Shown piece after piece: positions 25,886 through 36,352 of a stretch of DNA of 64,000 nt (within the stretch, counting starts at the first letter, position 1; every line of letters starts with the position of its first letter). The DNA lies in the NCBI RefSeq assembly GCF_014836335.1, contig NZ_JACSRA010000005.1:81731-145730 (forward strand). Direction: 5' to 3'. The translations under genes were made by a program, and so were the position numbers. A model generated the notes under the pieces. The model was not told the DNA's origin. It was given only the letters and a program-made list of their open reading frames with translations, and did no database searches. Origin of the DNA: Clostridium cibarium. GTDB lineage: Bacteria > Bacillota > Clostridia > Clostridiales > Clostridiaceae.

Positions 25886-26656
25886 CTAAACCTCCTCCAA
25901 TGATGATAAATCCATCATTTCATTTGGATCTTTCTCACTTCCCATAAAACTTATTTTAAATATTATCCCCTTTGTTCCTGTAGAATCAATATCCCCTGTT
26001 TTTCCCAAGCATTGTCCTTTTTTCACTTCATCTCCCTCTTTTATCTGAACATCTGATAATAATCCATAATAGGTTTCCACTCCACTCCCATTATCTATTA
26101 ATATATGTTTCTTGCCATCTTCTTCTTTTACTTCTCTTATAATTCCGTTAAAACTTGCATTAACATCTTTATCTCCATCTGTAACTATTACAATGCCTTT
26201 GTTATCTTTCTCCATATGCTTTTTCTTTCCGATAGTAGGTACTATATAATCTTCTTTCATAGTTTCTTTCAATGTCTTTTCACCTGTAAGCATATGCTTA
26301 AATTCATCTATATAATCTAAAGCTTTTTCCTTATATTCGTCAACATCCGGAATATTTACAGCCATTATAGCCTCTTCTACATTAAATTTTTCATCTATCA
26401 TTTTTTTTGAAACTGTATATGCATCTTTGGTTCCCTCTAATGGTATTGTCTTTATAATAAACAATAATCCTAACAATACAAGCGCACCACCAAGCTGCCA
26501 AATTAATTTATTTACTACTTTATTTAAAATGTTTGCATTGCTACTATTCTTTATACCTCCACCTTTAGTTGAGCTTACCCTTCTATATGAAGCACCCCCT
26601 CCTTTTGCCCTCACACTTCCATAGTATCTCTCATATTGAGCTCTATAATTTCCCAT
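25886..26656 (-). CDS. spoIVFA: M23/LytM-type membrane protein, SpoIVFA-like
   Basis: 256 residues with ATG behind TGGAGGAATGAG. A basic cytoplasmic N-terminus (RAQYERYYGSVRAKGGG) leads to one membrane segment near 52-68 and an extracytoplasmic C-terminus. The last 100 residues resemble a LytM domain (GIIREVKEEDGKKHI, ETYYGLLSDVQ, EGDEVKKGQCLGKTG) but lack the HxH zinc ligands, so it is probably not a peptidase. SpoIVFA holds and inhibits SpoIVFB in Bacillus. Adjacent placement to the M50 gene supports the same role. Confidence 0.8.
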   Translation of the reverse strand: MGNYRAQYERYYGSVRAKGGGASYRRVSSTKGGGIKNSSNANILNKVVNKLIWQLGGALVLLGLLFIIKTIPLEGTKDAYTVSKKMIDEKFNVEEAIMAVNIPDVDEYKEKALDYIDEFKHMLTGEKTLKETMKEDYIVPTIGKKKHMEKDNKGIVIVTDGDKDVNASFNGIIREVKEEDGKKHILIDNGSGVETYYGLLSDVQIKEGDEVKKGQCLGKTGDIDSTGTKGIIFKISFMGSEKDPNEMMDLSSLEEV

Positions 26657-26736
26657 CTCATTCCTCCAGGTAGTTCTATATTAAAGTATATTTTTAAGTA
26701 TTAGGATTTATGAGTTTTACAAATATACAAATTTCA

Positions 26737-26779
26737 ACAAAAAAAGTTCTAAACTTTTTATAAGTTTAGAACTTTTTTA
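26737..26779 (-). terminator. Terminator after mgsA
   Basis: AGTTCTAAACTT-ttata-AAGTTTAGAACT is a perfect 12-base stem with T/A runs on both sides, directly after the mgsA stop. Confidence 0.85.
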
Positions 26780-27142
26780 TTAATCAACTATATTCATTAA
26801 AAGCTTTGCTGTTCCTATATTTGTTGCTATTGGTACAGAATGTACATCACACACCCTTATAAGAGCTGTAACATCAGGTTCATGTGGTTGAGCTGTAAGT
26901 GGGTCTCTTAAAAATATAACTAAGTCCACTTTTCCTTCTGCAATTCTTCCCCCAATCTGCTGATCACCACCATATGGACCTGAAAAATACCTCTTAACTT
27001 CTAAGCCAGTAGCTTCCGTAATTTTAAGCCCTGTAGTTCCAGTTGCTATAAGTTCATGATTTTTAAGCTTATCTTTATACTCTAAAGCCAATTTTATAAT
27101 TTCTTCCTTTTTCTTATCATGTGCAATTAACGCAATCTTCAT
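26780..27142 (-). CDS. mgsA: Methylglyoxal synthase
   Basis: 120 residues, the usual short form, with ATG behind AGGGGGATAAC. The motifs [29 protein letters not shown] and [15 protein letters not shown] include the catalytic aspartate and the phosphate loop. It turns dihydroxyacetone phosphate into methylglyoxal, a bypass that relieves sugar-phosphate stress. It follows rodA by 13 bp in the cell-shape operon, a common clostridial arrangement. Confidence 0.95.
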   Translation of the reverse strand: MKIALIAHDKKKEEIIKLALEYKDKLKNHELIATGTTGLKITEATGLEVKRYFSGPYGGDQQIGGRIAEGKVDLVIFLRDPLTAQPHEPDVTALIRVCDVHSVPIATNIGTAKLLMNIVD

Positions 27143-27155
27143 AAAAGTTATCCCC

Positions 27156-28319
27156 CTAAAAATGTATTTTCTTTTTCCTCATCCCAATATTCAGTATTAA
27201 AGCTACTGCTATTACTGTTGTAAGAAGAGAACTTCCCCCTTCGCTTATCAATGGTAAAGTAATACCTGTTATTGGCATCAAGTTAATGGTCATTCCAATA
27301 TTCTGAGTTATAGCAAATAGAAAATATGAGACTAACCCCATACATACTAAGGACGCAAATCTATCTTTTGTCCTTCTAGCTATAGCAATCATTCTCGAAA
27401 TTAATATTCCATATAAAAGTAATAAAACTAATGCTCCAGCAAGTCCCCATTGTTCTCCTATAGCAGAAAATATAAAATCTGTTTGTACTTCAGGTACATG
27501 AGTCCCTGAATATCCTGGAGCTACATTTGGATCTAATGATGGTTTTGATCCAAAAAGGCCTCCAGAACCAATTCCTATAAGCGATTGACTTAACTGATAT
27601 CCATTTGCAGAATCCTGTGAATCTGAACTCATAAATGATACTATTCTAGCCTTTTGGTGTGGAAGTATAAGGCCTGAATACCATAATACTATTACAGATA
27701 AAAATAACGCTAAGGCTCCTCCCCATATTATTCTCTTGTCAAGACCTGCAACAAATAGCATTCCAAGAACTATGAAAAAACATACCATAGCCATTCCCAT
27801 GTCTGGTTGAATTAAAATCAACCCAACAGGAATCATAGCCCATATAAAAATGGTAAAAATATTTTTTATATTATTTATTTCACAATCCATTTCATCTAAT
27901 AATTTTGCCGTTCTTAATATAATAGCAAACTTTGCAAATTCAGCTGGCTGCATTGATTGACCTGCAATTCTGATCCACCCACGGGCACCATTTACTTCAA
28001 TACCTATATGAGGAATCCAAACTGCAATAAGCAAAATTACTGATCCCCAATAGACTATTGGGATATATCTAAAAATTACTTTATAATCTATAGCAACAAA
28101 GAAATATAATGCTACTAGTGAAACTGCAAACCAAGCTAACTGTCTCTTTACATGATAAAACGGACTTAAATCGCCTGTATTTCCTTTAGTTGATAAGTAT
28201 ATATTTAACAAACCATATAGAACTAAAGCTATCAATGAAAACAAAAGTGCTTTATCCATATCTCTTAGCAATCTAAAATCTAATTTATATCTATTTAAGA
28301 GTCCTCTTTCCTTAATCAA
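27156..28319 (-). CDS. rodA: SEDS peptidoglycan glycosyltransferase RodA
   Basis: 387 residues. TTG at 28319 is preferred because GGAGGTGGG lies just before it; the in-frame ATG at 28349 has no ribosome site. About ten hydrophobic helices. SEDS motifs are [56 protein letters not shown] and PLISEGGSS. The catalytic Asp of the family fits that in VPEVQTDF. It polymerises glycan for cell elongation with PBP2, whose two genes lie upstream, and with MreBCD. Confidence 0.92.
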   Translation of the reverse strand: MIKERGLLNRYKLDFRLLRDMDKALLFSLIALVLYGLLNIYLSTKGNTGDLSPFYHVKRQLAWFAVSLVALYFFVAIDYKVIFRYIPIVYWGSVILLIAVWIPHIGIEVNGARGWIRIAGQSMQPAEFAKFAIILRTAKLLDEMDCEINNIKNIFTIFIWAMIPVGLILIQPDMGMAMVCFFIVLGMLFVAGLDKRIIWGGALALFLSVIVLWYSGLILPHQKARIVSFMSSDSQDSANGYQLSQSLIGIGSGGLFGSKPSLDPNVAPGYSGTHVPEVQTDFIFSAIGEQWGLAGALVLLLLYGILISRMIAIARRTKDRFASLVCMGLVSYFLFAITQNIGMTINLMPITGITLPLISEGGSSLLTTVIAVALILNIGMRKKKIHF

Positions 28320-28433
28320 TGTCCCACCTCCATACTCTATAAATGACATATTAATTATATATTATTATCTTACTTTTCACCATAAGAAAAAGAGAATATA
28401 CTGAAATATAATAATTTTTTAATAAATAGTCAA

Positions 28434-28476
28434 ATAAGTAGAACTATTGAAATTTATTTCAACAATTCTACTTATT
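28434..28476 (-). terminator. Hairpin between minE and rodA
   Basis: A 20-base imperfect inverted repeat (AATAAGTAGAA and ATTCTACTTATT at its ends) just after the minE stop. The following minus-strand bases are only moderately T-rich. It is a likely terminator or attenuator, so rodA may have its own promoter in the 160-bp gap. Confidence 0.5.
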
Positions 28477-28480
28477 TTAT

Positions 28481-28750
28481 CTATCTTCCTCTTACTCCTT
28501 TAATAGGAATATTAGCTACTAAAGAAGAGGCAACATCGCCTTCAATAACATCACTCTTTGTAACTGCTATTTCAACATCATCAGCTTGAATTTCAATATA
28601 CTTAGAAAGAACTTCTAATATTTCATTTCTCATTTTGTCTATAGTTTCTGTTGGGATGTCTCCTCTATCATGAATTAAAATTAATCTTAATCTATCTTTT
28701 GCTACGTCTTTAGGTCTTTGTTTATTGCTAAAACCACTAAAAATTCCCAT
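28481..28750 (-). CDS. minE: Cell division topological specificity factor MinE
   Basis: 89 residues with ATG behind GGGGGTG. The N-terminal membrane-targeting and MinD-binding segment is MGIFSGFSN, then DVAKDRLRLILIHDRGD, followed by the dimer region ending in IPIKGVRGR. It drives MinD oscillation. It lies 12 bp after minD. A full minCDE set in a clostridium implies E. coli-like pole selection rather than DivIVA alone. Confidence 0.92.
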   Translation of the reverse strand: MGIFSGFSNKQRPKDVAKDRLRLILIHDRGDIPTETIDKMRNEILEVLSKYIEIQADDVEIAVTKSDVIEGDVASSLVANIPIKGVRGR

Positions 28751-28762
28751 CTAGTACACCCC

Positions 28763-29560
28763 CTATTTACGTCCAAATAGCTTCTTCAATGATCCTATGA
28801 AGCCTGCTGATTCAGTACTTAATTCCATTAATGGCACATCTTCTCCTGTAATTCTCTTTGCAATATTTCTAAAAGCTTGACCAGCTCTAGCTTTATCTTC
28901 AAGAACTATAGGTTCTCCTTTATTAGTTGAAACTGTTATATTCTTATCATCTGGAACAACTCCAATAAGTTTTACAGATAATGTTTCTATTATATCTGAG
29001 ACATCTAACATATCACCATTCTTTGCCATCTCGTAATTTAATCTATTAACAATAACTCCATGATCTTCTAATCCCTTTGCATCAAGCTTACCTATAACTC
29101 TATCTGCATCTCTTACTGAAGTTATTTCTGGATTTACTACTACAACAGCTCTATCTGCACCAATAACAGCATTTTCAAAGCCTTGCTCTATACCTGCTGG
29201 AGAATCAATTAATACATAATCAAATTCTTTTTTAAGTTCTCCTACAAGTTTTAACATATCTTGTGCAGTTATATCGTCTTTATCCTTAGTTTGTGCTGTT
29301 GGAAGTAAACATAAATTTGAGAATCTCTTATCTTTTATTAATGCTTGCTTAAGTCTACATCTTCCTTCTATTACATCCATTAATGTATATACAATTCTAT
29401 TTTCTAATCCCATTAATACATCTAAATTCCTTAAGCCTGTATCTCCATCAACAACTACTACTTTATTTCCTAAAGCAGCTAAAGCAGTTCCTATATTAGC
29501 AGTTGTAGTTGTCTTTCCTACTCCGCCCTTACCTGATGTTATTACTATTGATACTCCCAT
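28763..29560 (-). CDS. minD: Septum site-determining ATPase MinD
   Basis: 265 residues with ATG behind TTGGAGGGATAAG. Deviant Walker A motif SGKGGVGKTTTTANIG at 9-24, switch DGDTGLRNLD and VLIDSPAGIEQGF. The C-terminal amphipathic helix FIGSLKKLFGRK binds membrane. It recruits MinC to the membrane and is displaced by MinE. Confidence 0.95.
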   Translation of the reverse strand: MGVSIVITSGKGGVGKTTTTANIGTALAALGNKVVVVDGDTGLRNLDVLMGLENRIVYTLMDVIEGRCRLKQALIKDKRFSNLCLLPTAQTKDKDDITAQDMLKLVGELKKEFDYVLIDSPAGIEQGFENAVIGADRAVVVVNPEITSVRDADRVIGKLDAKGLEDHGVIVNRLNYEMAKNGDMLDVSDIIETLSVKLIGVVPDDKNITVSTNKGEPIVLEDKARAGQAFRNIAKRITGEDVPLMELSTESAGFIGSLKKLFGRK

Positions 29561-29579
29561 TTACTTATCCCTCCAAGAA

Positions 29580-30227
29580 TTAATATATATATTTATTAGT
29601 TAAATATGGCTCTACTATAATAGCACCATCTTTGACCTTCGCCACTTCTGGATACTTTGGTTTTGGAGAATCGTCAGGTGAAATAGTTATTATATCTCCT
29701 ATTTTAAGTATTTCTGGCTCAAGAGAAAATGCTGCAATTATAGCTTTGTTATTGCCACTATCTCCTGCAAATACATTTCCTTTGATGCTTCCAAGAACTA
29801 TAATATTCCCTCCTGCATATACCTCTGCACCACTATTTACATCTCCAATTATCACTATATTTCCTGGGAAATTGACACTTTGTCCTCCCCTTACAGTCTT
29901 TCTTATAAACTTAGTTCTTCCTTCATAAATACCATTAAATGATTTCACTTCTTTTTCTATTTCTTTATCTTCTATATCTTCTACAATAATCTCTTTAACA
30001 CCTATCTCCTCTAAGAGAATGTCTTTTAATCTATTCATATCTCTTTCATTTATTGCAGATATATTAATTGTTATGTATAGAGTAGAACCTTTATAAAATT
30101 TCTTACCCTTCGATAATTTTTCAGTTATCATAGTTAACATATCATCAAATCCACCAAACTTATCCATGTCAACTAATGCATTTAATCCATTTTTGTTTCC
30201 TTTAATTATTACTCCACTATTCTCCAT
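29580..30227 (-). CDS. minC: Septum site-determining protein MinC
   Basis: 215 residues with ATG behind GGAGGGTAGCC. The N-terminal domain (VIIKGNKNGLNALVDMDKF) blocks FtsZ, and the glycine-rich right-handed beta-helix domain is PGNIVIIGDVNSGAEVYAGG, then GSIKGNVFAG, which binds MinD. It starts the min unit after a terminator at 30328-30365. Confidence 0.92.
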   Translation of the reverse strand: MENSGVIIKGNKNGLNALVDMDKFGGFDDMLTMITEKLSKGKKFYKGSTLYITINISAINERDMNRLKDILLEEIGVKEIIVEDIEDKEIEKEVKSFNGIYEGRTKFIRKTVRGGQSVNFPGNIVIIGDVNSGAEVYAGGNIIVLGSIKGNVFAGDSGNNKAIIAAFSLEPEILKIGDIITISPDDSPKPKYPEVAKVKDGAIIVEPYLTNKYIY

Positions 30228-30327
30228 TGGCTACCCTCCACCAATTTTATGCTATATATATTCAATCTAAATTCTAAAATTCCTTCTTAATATATACTTT
30301 TTCCCTATAATTATAACATTAATGTAC

Positions 30328-30365
30328 AAAAAAGAGTATCCATATTTTAAAAGATACTCTTTTTT
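30328..30365. terminator. Terminator after the first PBP2 gene
   Basis: AAAAAAGAGTATC-12 bases-GATACTCTTTTTT, a perfect stem with T runs on both strands, 12 bp after the stop. Confidence 0.85.
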
Positions 30366-30377
30366 ATTAAAAACTTG

Positions 30378-33296
30378 CTAATTTGTCTTTTTATCAGCAG
30401 GTGCGTTTGATACATATTTTTTATATGATTCAGATTTAGATATATAATCAGCGCCCAATCTATCTTTAAAATATGCTTCATATATTGCCTTCGCAACAGG
30501 AGCAACAGCAGTACCATGTCCACCATCATATGCAACTGCTACAACTGCAATTTCAGGATTTTCTGCTGGTGCAAAACTGACATAAGTAGCATATGGAGCT
30601 CTTCCATAGTCTGTTTGGTCTTCTTTAACATCTGCAGTACCTGTTTTACCTGCAGTATTTATAGGAAATCCTTCCCATGTACCTCTAGCTGTACCACTGT
30701 CGTCATTATTAACCTTTTTCATACCTTCTATAACTACTGCTAAATTTTCTGGTTTTAAATCAATCTTATCTAATACTTCTGGTTTATACTCTTGAACTGT
30801 GTTTCCATCTGTATCAGTTATTTTATCTACGTAATGTAATTTATACTTAGTACCACCATTAGCTAATGTAGAAATATATTGAGCTAACTGCATAGGAGTA
30901 AAGGCATTCATACCTTGTCCAATAGAAGAATATACTTGTTGTCCTGGTGATTTAATTTCTGATCCCCTATCATTAATTACAAATTTTGAAATAGCTTGCA
31001 CTACAAGTTTTGCTTGAGAATCTATATTAACTTTTCCTTTACCATCAGATTCATATTTGCTTACATTAGCCTTATACTTATCTGATAGATTCATTATACT
31101 TTTAACATCTTCTAATATACTTTTTTGAAAAACAGTTTCGTTATTCACTTCTTCACTTGTACCTAACTTCATGAATGTATCTGTTATGGTCTTTTTTAGA
31201 CTAGTTTTAGCAGCCTTCAACTTTTCATTATCATCAGCATTATCTGCAAAGTCAAAAGATACAAAATTACTGTTATTTCCTGCATAATAACCAGCTTCCA
31301 AAAAATCCCTCAAGTCAAACTTTGAGGATAATGCTACCCTATTCTTATAGGATTGAAAATTGTATACTTGTCCATAGTTTTCCTCTATTTCAATTCCTGT
31401 GCTCTCTTTTTGTTTGCCATTTGGGTCTACTCCAAGTCCAAATTTCCATGCATATTTTGCAATAGCATCTAGTGCTGTTATATTTTGTCCCCCTTGTTTA
31501 TATAACTTATAGGCTACTTCATAAAAATAGTAGTTACATGATACCTCTAGAGCTTTAGTTACATCTATGCTTCCATGAGCACCTTGACCATTTGCAAATT
31601 CCAAACACATTGGTCCAAAATTAGTACCATAAACCTCTGGGTGTATATTAAATTTTCCTGTATCATTTATTCTTGTATCAGTATTAATAGCACCTTCCTG
31701 TAAGCCTGCTATAGCAGTAAGTGGTTTAAATGTTGACCCCGATGGTAATAATCCTTGTGTTGCATAATTATAAAAGCGTTTAGGATATAAATCATTTGGA
31801 TCTGTTCTGACGCCATCTTCCTTAGGGAATAATTCATCTAGTGATTTAGTTGCTCCTGTTGAACTTATTATCCCCTTACCAAATTTATCTAAGTCTGGGC
31901 TAAAATATTCTTTTGTTTCTTCATCTGATAATTGTCCAGACACTGCAAATTTATTAGGATCAAAGTTAGGATATGATACACTAGCAAGTATCCTTCCTGT
32001 TTTTACTTCAACAGCAACAGCTGCTCCTCTATTTGCTCCAGTATATGGTTTATCAGAACTAATTCCAGCTCTTATATTTGCCATCGAATCAATTAATGAT
32101 TGCTCAGCTGCGTATTGAATATTTTTATCTATAGTTAAATGCACACTATTTCCTGGATATGATTGAAGTTTAAATTGTTCTTGAGTAACTCTTCCTTTCG
32201 AATTAACCTTAACTGTTGTTCCACCTTTAACACCTTTAAGTTGATCTTCAAAAGCAGATTCTATTCCCGAAGCTCCTATAAGGTCTGTTGAAGCATCATA
32301 TCCTCTTAACTCATATTTATCTTTATTTAATGTATCTATTGGTGATATGTAGCCAAGCACTGATGATGCAAGTTCCTTATAAGGATAAAATCTTGTTGGC
32401 TCAAGTTGTATATCTACTCCTGGCATATCATTTAACTTCTGATATATTATTAAAGCTGTATCTTTCTTAATATTACTAGCTAAAGTAATTGATTTGTATC
32501 CTTTAAAGCTCTCCATCTTTAGAGCATCTTTGACTACCATATAAGTCCTAATCTGGTTATAAGTATATTTTTTTAATAACATATTTGTTAATTCTTCGCC
32601 AGACATGTCTTTATATTTTTTTATTCTTTCTTTATATTCTTTAAGTTTTTCATTATACTCTTTGGTATTATCTTTAACAGGTTCCGGATCTATCAAACTA
32701 ATTAGATCATAACTTTTTACCAAATAATAAAATGTCTCTTTTGGTGTAACTTGCAAAAGTCTATCATTTACTGCATTTATTTCATCCTCAGTTAAATCAT
32801 CAACTTTTTTATCCTCATATAGTTCTTTTTCAATATCTGTATTTAATCCCCTATCTCTCTTAAAACGTATCTCTTCTGCTTTTTTAGCACTTTCTGTTGT
32901 CCCCTTAAATGAAAAATAAGGTTGATTGCTACTATCTAATTTTAATATTAAATCATCTTGAAATCCTTCACCATTTTCTGAAAGTATTGATAAAGCTAAA
33001 TCCACTGTTTTAAAAAAACTTTTATCAGCTTCATCTGTTTTTGTATATGTCATAGCATATGTTTGCACATTAGTAGCTAAAACATTTCCTTTTTCATCAT
33101 ATATTACCCCTCTAGGTGCTTTTTCTGATATAAATTTAGTTGAGGTAGTATCTGCCTCTTCCTTATAATCAGCATGCTTATAAACTTGAATATATGCAAG
33201 TTTGGAGATAATTACTGTAAATATAAATCCCATCAAAACTAAAAATACATTGTACCTTGAGAGTTTTTTCTTTTTTTTCGGTCTACTAACTATCAT
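30378..33296 (-). CDS. mrdA: Penicillin-binding protein 2, copy A
   Basis: 972 residues from ATG at 33296, with GGAGG just upstream; an in-frame GTG at 33308 overlaps that site. A basic cytoplasmic head (RPKKKKKLSRY), one membrane helix, a dimerisation domain, then the transpeptidase. Active-site motifs are GSTFK (SxxK serine), SCNYYF (SxN) and AGKTGTADV (KTG). Two insertions, one in the N-terminal domain (about 170-260) and one between SxxK and KTG (about 640-780), make it longer than usual PBP2. It cross-links peptidoglycan during elongation with RodA. It has its own terminator and a 182-bp gap from copy B. Confidence 0.92.
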   Translation of the reverse strand: MIVSRPKKKKKLSRYNVFLVLMGFIFTVIISKLAYIQVYKHADYKEEADTTSTKFISEKAPRGVIYDEKGNVLATNVQTYAMTYTKTDEADKSFFKTVDLALSILSENGEGFQDDLILKLDSSNQPYFSFKGTTESAKKAEEIRFKRDRGLNTDIEKELYEDKKVDDLTEDEINAVNDRLLQVTPKETFYYLVKSYDLISLIDPEPVKDNTKEYNEKLKEYKERIKKYKDMSGEELTNMLLKKYTYNQIRTYMVVKDALKMESFKGYKSITLASNIKKDTALIIYQKLNDMPGVDIQLEPTRFYPYKELASSVLGYISPIDTLNKDKYELRGYDASTDLIGASGIESAFEDQLKGVKGGTTVKVNSKGRVTQEQFKLQSYPGNSVHLTIDKNIQYAAEQSLIDSMANIRAGISSDKPYTGANRGAAVAVEVKTGRILASVSYPNFDPNKFAVSGQLSDEETKEYFSPDLDKFGKGIISSTGATKSLDELFPKEDGVRTDPNDLYPKRFYNYATQGLLPSGSTFKPLTAIAGLQEGAINTDTRINDTGKFNIHPEVYGTNFGPMCLEFANGQGAHGSIDVTKALEVSCNYYFYEVAYKLYKQGGQNITALDAIAKYAWKFGLGVDPNGKQKESTGIEIEENYGQVYNFQSYKNRVALSSKFDLRDFLEAGYYAGNNSNFVSFDFADNADDNEKLKAAKTSLKKTITDTFMKLGTSEEVNNETVFQKSILEDVKSIMNLSDKYKANVSKYESDGKGKVNIDSQAKLVVQAISKFVINDRGSEIKSPGQQVYSSIGQGMNAFTPMQLAQYISTLANGGTKYKLHYVDKITDTDGNTVQEYKPEVLDKIDLKPENLAVVIEGMKKVNNDDSGTARGTWEGFPINTAGKTGTADVKEDQTDYGRAPYATYVSFAPAENPEIAVVAVAYDGGHGTAVAPVAKAIYEAYFKDRLGADYISKSESYKKYVSNAPADKKTN

Positions 33297-33433
33297 TTGA
33301 ACCTCCACCTGTGTCTACATATATACTATTTAACCTCTTTCAGATAAATAGTAAAAGCACATTAATTATATACTTTTAATAGTAATTATACCATTTGTGT
33401 GTCCACTTTTGCAGTTTGTAACAAAAAAGTAAT

Positions 33434-33473
33434 AAAAAAAGAAGCTATCTTTTTTAAATAGATAGCTTCTTTT
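33434..33473. terminator. Terminator between the two PBP2 genes
   Basis: AAAAAAAGAAGCTATCT faces AGATAGCTTCTTTT with a short AT loop, 5 bp after the copy B stop. T-rich on both strands. It implies that copy A is not simply read through from mreBCD. Confidence 0.85.
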
Positions 33474-33478
33474 AACCT

Positions 33479-36352
33479 TTAACTTAACTTATTATTTGCA
33501 GGTGCACCTGTCACATACTTTTGATATGACGTTGAAGTAGATGCATAAGCAGGAAATTCTTTTTCTATCTTCTCTTTGAAATATGCCTCATATACAGCTT
33601 TAGCTACAGGTGCTGTAGACGACCCGTGACCGCCATCATATATTACTCCTACAAAAGCTATTTGTGGATTTTCAAGCGGTGCAAAACTTACATAAGTTGC
33701 ATAAGGTGCTCTTCCTATTTCCTTTTGCCTTTCATTAAAATCTGCAGTACCTGTTTTCCCCCCAGTTCTTATTGGGAAATTAGCAAATACTCTTGCAGCT
33801 GTTCCACCTTCATCATTATTAGCCTTATACATACCTTCTCTAATTGCATTTATTGTGGAATCTTTCAACTGAATTTTATCAATCACTTCTGGTTCATATT
33901 CTTGGACAACCGCTCCATCAGGTGTGGTTATCTTATCAACAAAATGCAATTTATATCGTGTTCCTCCATTAGCTAATGTTGATACATATGCTGCTAATTG
34001 GGTTGGCGTAAAGTTATTCATTCCTTGGCCTATTGAGGCATATACTTCTTGAGCTGGAGATGTAATTTCTGAGCCCTTATCATTAACTACAAACCTTGCT
34101 ATTACCTCAGCTATAGTTTGTGCCTGAGAATCTAAATTAACTTTTCCCTTTCCTTTTGCTTCATAATCACTAACATTTTGTTTATATTTATCTGAAAGAT
34201 TCATTATATTTTTAATGTCTTCTACTAACGTTTTTGCAAAGGCATCTGTACCTAGCGCACTACTATCTGTACCAATCTTTTCAAATCTAGCTGCTACTTT
34301 ATCCTTTAAAGATGTTTTTGCTTCTTTTAATTTTTCACTATCAGCATCATTGTTTGAATAATCGAAAGGTATAAATGATCTTACTCCTCTATAATCTCCT
34401 GATTCTAGATAATCTCTAATTTCAAACTTAGCATATAATATAGATTGATTCTTAAATGATTTAAAATTATATACTTGCCCAAAATTTTCTTCAATTTCTA
34501 TTCCTGTACTCGCTCTTTCCTTAGTATTAGGATCTGTCCCTAATCCAAATTTCCATGCATATTTTGCTAAAGAATCTAAAGCTTCTACATTAGATCCAGC
34601 TTGCTTATATAACCTGTAAGCTACTTCATAGAAATAATAGTTGCAAGATACCTCTAGAGCATGAGTTATATCTGTATCACCATGACTGCTATGATAATTT
34701 GTATAAAGTAAACACTCTGGTGCGAAAGCAGTTCCATAAGTTTCTGGATGAGCATTAAACTTTCCTTGATCATAAATAGTTTCTGTTGGTTGAATAACAC
34801 CAGCTTCTAGTCCTGCTAATCCTGTCAATGGTTTAAATGTCGATCCAGGTGGTATAAGCCCTTGTGTTGCATAATTATAAAAAGCTCTTGGATATAGATC
34901 ATTAGGATCTGTTCTTACTCCATCTACCGCTGGGAACAATTCATCAACAGTTTTATTTAATCCTCTAGACTTTATGTAATTTATTCCAAATTTTTCTAAA
35001 TCCGGACTGAAATATTCTTTTGTTTGTGCATTTGATAACTGTCCTGAAACAGCAAAAATATTTGGATCATAATTTGGATATGATGCGCTAGCTAATATTC
35101 TTCCAGTATTAACTTCTACTGCAACAACAGCTCCTCTAGTTGCCCCTGGATAAGGATCTGTTGGCGAAGTTCTAATAGACTCTATAGTATCCTTTAATCC
35201 CTGTTCTGCTGCATATTGAACACCTTTATCAATAGTTAAATGCACACTATTTCCTGGATATGTTTCTAACTTAAATAATTCTTCTGTGACTCTTCCCTTT
35301 GAGTTAACCTTAACTGTTGTTCCACCTTTAACACCCTTTAACTGCTCTTCAAAGGTAGATTCTATTCCTGAAACACCTATAAGATCACTGGATATATCAT
35401 ACCCTCTTAATTCATATTTTTGCTCATTTGAACTATCTATTGGAGATATATACCCTAAAACTGAAGATGCAAGCTGGTTATATGGGTAGAGCCTTATAGG
35501 CTCTAATTTTATATCTATACCAGGTAAATCATTTAACTTTTGAAGAATGATTAATGCAGTATCTTTTTTTATATTGCTAGCTAGTGTAACTGACTTATAT
35601 CCTTTGAAACTTTGAATTTTCAAAGCATCCTTAATAAGTAAATAATTTCTAAGATCCTTAAAGGAATACTTTGAACGTAGCAGGTTAGTTAAAGCCTCTC
35701 CTGACATTTCATTGTATTCCTTAATCTTTTCACTACTTGGATTTGGATCAATTAACTTAATTAAATCATAACTTTTAACTAAATCATAAAAAACTTCCTT
35801 TGGAGTTATTTCCAAAAGTTTAGCATTTACACTCTCTATCTCTGAATCTGTTAAATCTTCTTCCTTACCACTATATAAATCTTTTTCTACCTTTTCATTT
35901 AATCCTCTATCCCTTTTAAATCTTATCTCTTCAGCATTTTGATCATTTTTAGCAGTTGTTTTATATGCAAAGTAAGGCTCATTATTTTCATTTACTTTAA
36001 GTATCAAATCATCAGTAAAGCCTTCACCGTTTTCAGATAATATTTTAAAAACTGTATCTATGGTATTAAAAAACATCTTGTTAGCTTCTTCTGTGGTAGT
36101 ATACATCATTGTATATGTTTGTGTATTAGTTGCTAATATGTTCCCATTTTGATCATATATTATTCCCCTAGGTGCCTTTTCTGGGACAAATTTAGTTGAA
36201 GTCGTATCTGCTCTTTCTTTATAATCATCATGCTTATATATTTGAATATATATAAGCTTTCCAAAAATAATGGCAAATACGACTCCCATAATAACTAAAA
36301 ATGATTTATACCTAGATGGTTTTTTCTTCTTCTTTGGTTTGTTAACTATCAT
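33479..36352 (-). CDS. mrdA: Penicillin-binding protein 2, copy B
   Basis: 957 residues with ATG behind GGAGGTTCTAA, directly abutting mreD. Same architecture as copy A: KPKKKKKPSRY head, one helix, long N-terminal domain, then GSTFK, SCNYYF and GGKTGTADF. The two copies match over most of their length but differ in the inserts and in the approach to KTG (RTGGK against NTAGK). Paralogues of class B PBP often differ in drug affinity or in stage of use, for example vegetative against spore cortex. It is the copy co-transcribed with mreBCD. Confidence 0.92.
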   Translation of the reverse strand: MIVNKPKKKKKPSRYKSFLVIMGVVFAIIFGKLIYIQIYKHDDYKERADTTSTKFVPEKAPRGIIYDQNGNILATNTQTYTMMYTTTEEANKMFFNTIDTVFKILSENGEGFTDDLILKVNENNEPYFAYKTTAKNDQNAEEIRFKRDRGLNEKVEKDLYSGKEEDLTDSEIESVNAKLLEITPKEVFYDLVKSYDLIKLIDPNPSSEKIKEYNEMSGEALTNLLRSKYSFKDLRNYLLIKDALKIQSFKGYKSVTLASNIKKDTALIILQKLNDLPGIDIKLEPIRLYPYNQLASSVLGYISPIDSSNEQKYELRGYDISSDLIGVSGIESTFEEQLKGVKGGTTVKVNSKGRVTEELFKLETYPGNSVHLTIDKGVQYAAEQGLKDTIESIRTSPTDPYPGATRGAVVAVEVNTGRILASASYPNYDPNIFAVSGQLSNAQTKEYFSPDLEKFGINYIKSRGLNKTVDELFPAVDGVRTDPNDLYPRAFYNYATQGLIPPGSTFKPLTGLAGLEAGVIQPTETIYDQGKFNAHPETYGTAFAPECLLYTNYHSSHGDTDITHALEVSCNYYFYEVAYRLYKQAGSNVEALDSLAKYAWKFGLGTDPNTKERASTGIEIEENFGQVYNFKSFKNQSILYAKFEIRDYLESGDYRGVRSFIPFDYSNNDADSEKLKEAKTSLKDKVAARFEKIGTDSSALGTDAFAKTLVEDIKNIMNLSDKYKQNVSDYEAKGKGKVNLDSQAQTIAEVIARFVVNDKGSEITSPAQEVYASIGQGMNNFTPTQLAAYVSTLANGGTRYKLHFVDKITTPDGAVVQEYEPEVIDKIQLKDSTINAIREGMYKANNDEGGTAARVFANFPIRTGGKTGTADFNERQKEIGRAPYATYVSFAPLENPQIAFVGVIYDGGHGSSTAPVAKAVYEAYFKEKIEKEFPAYASTSTSYQKYVTGAPANNKLS

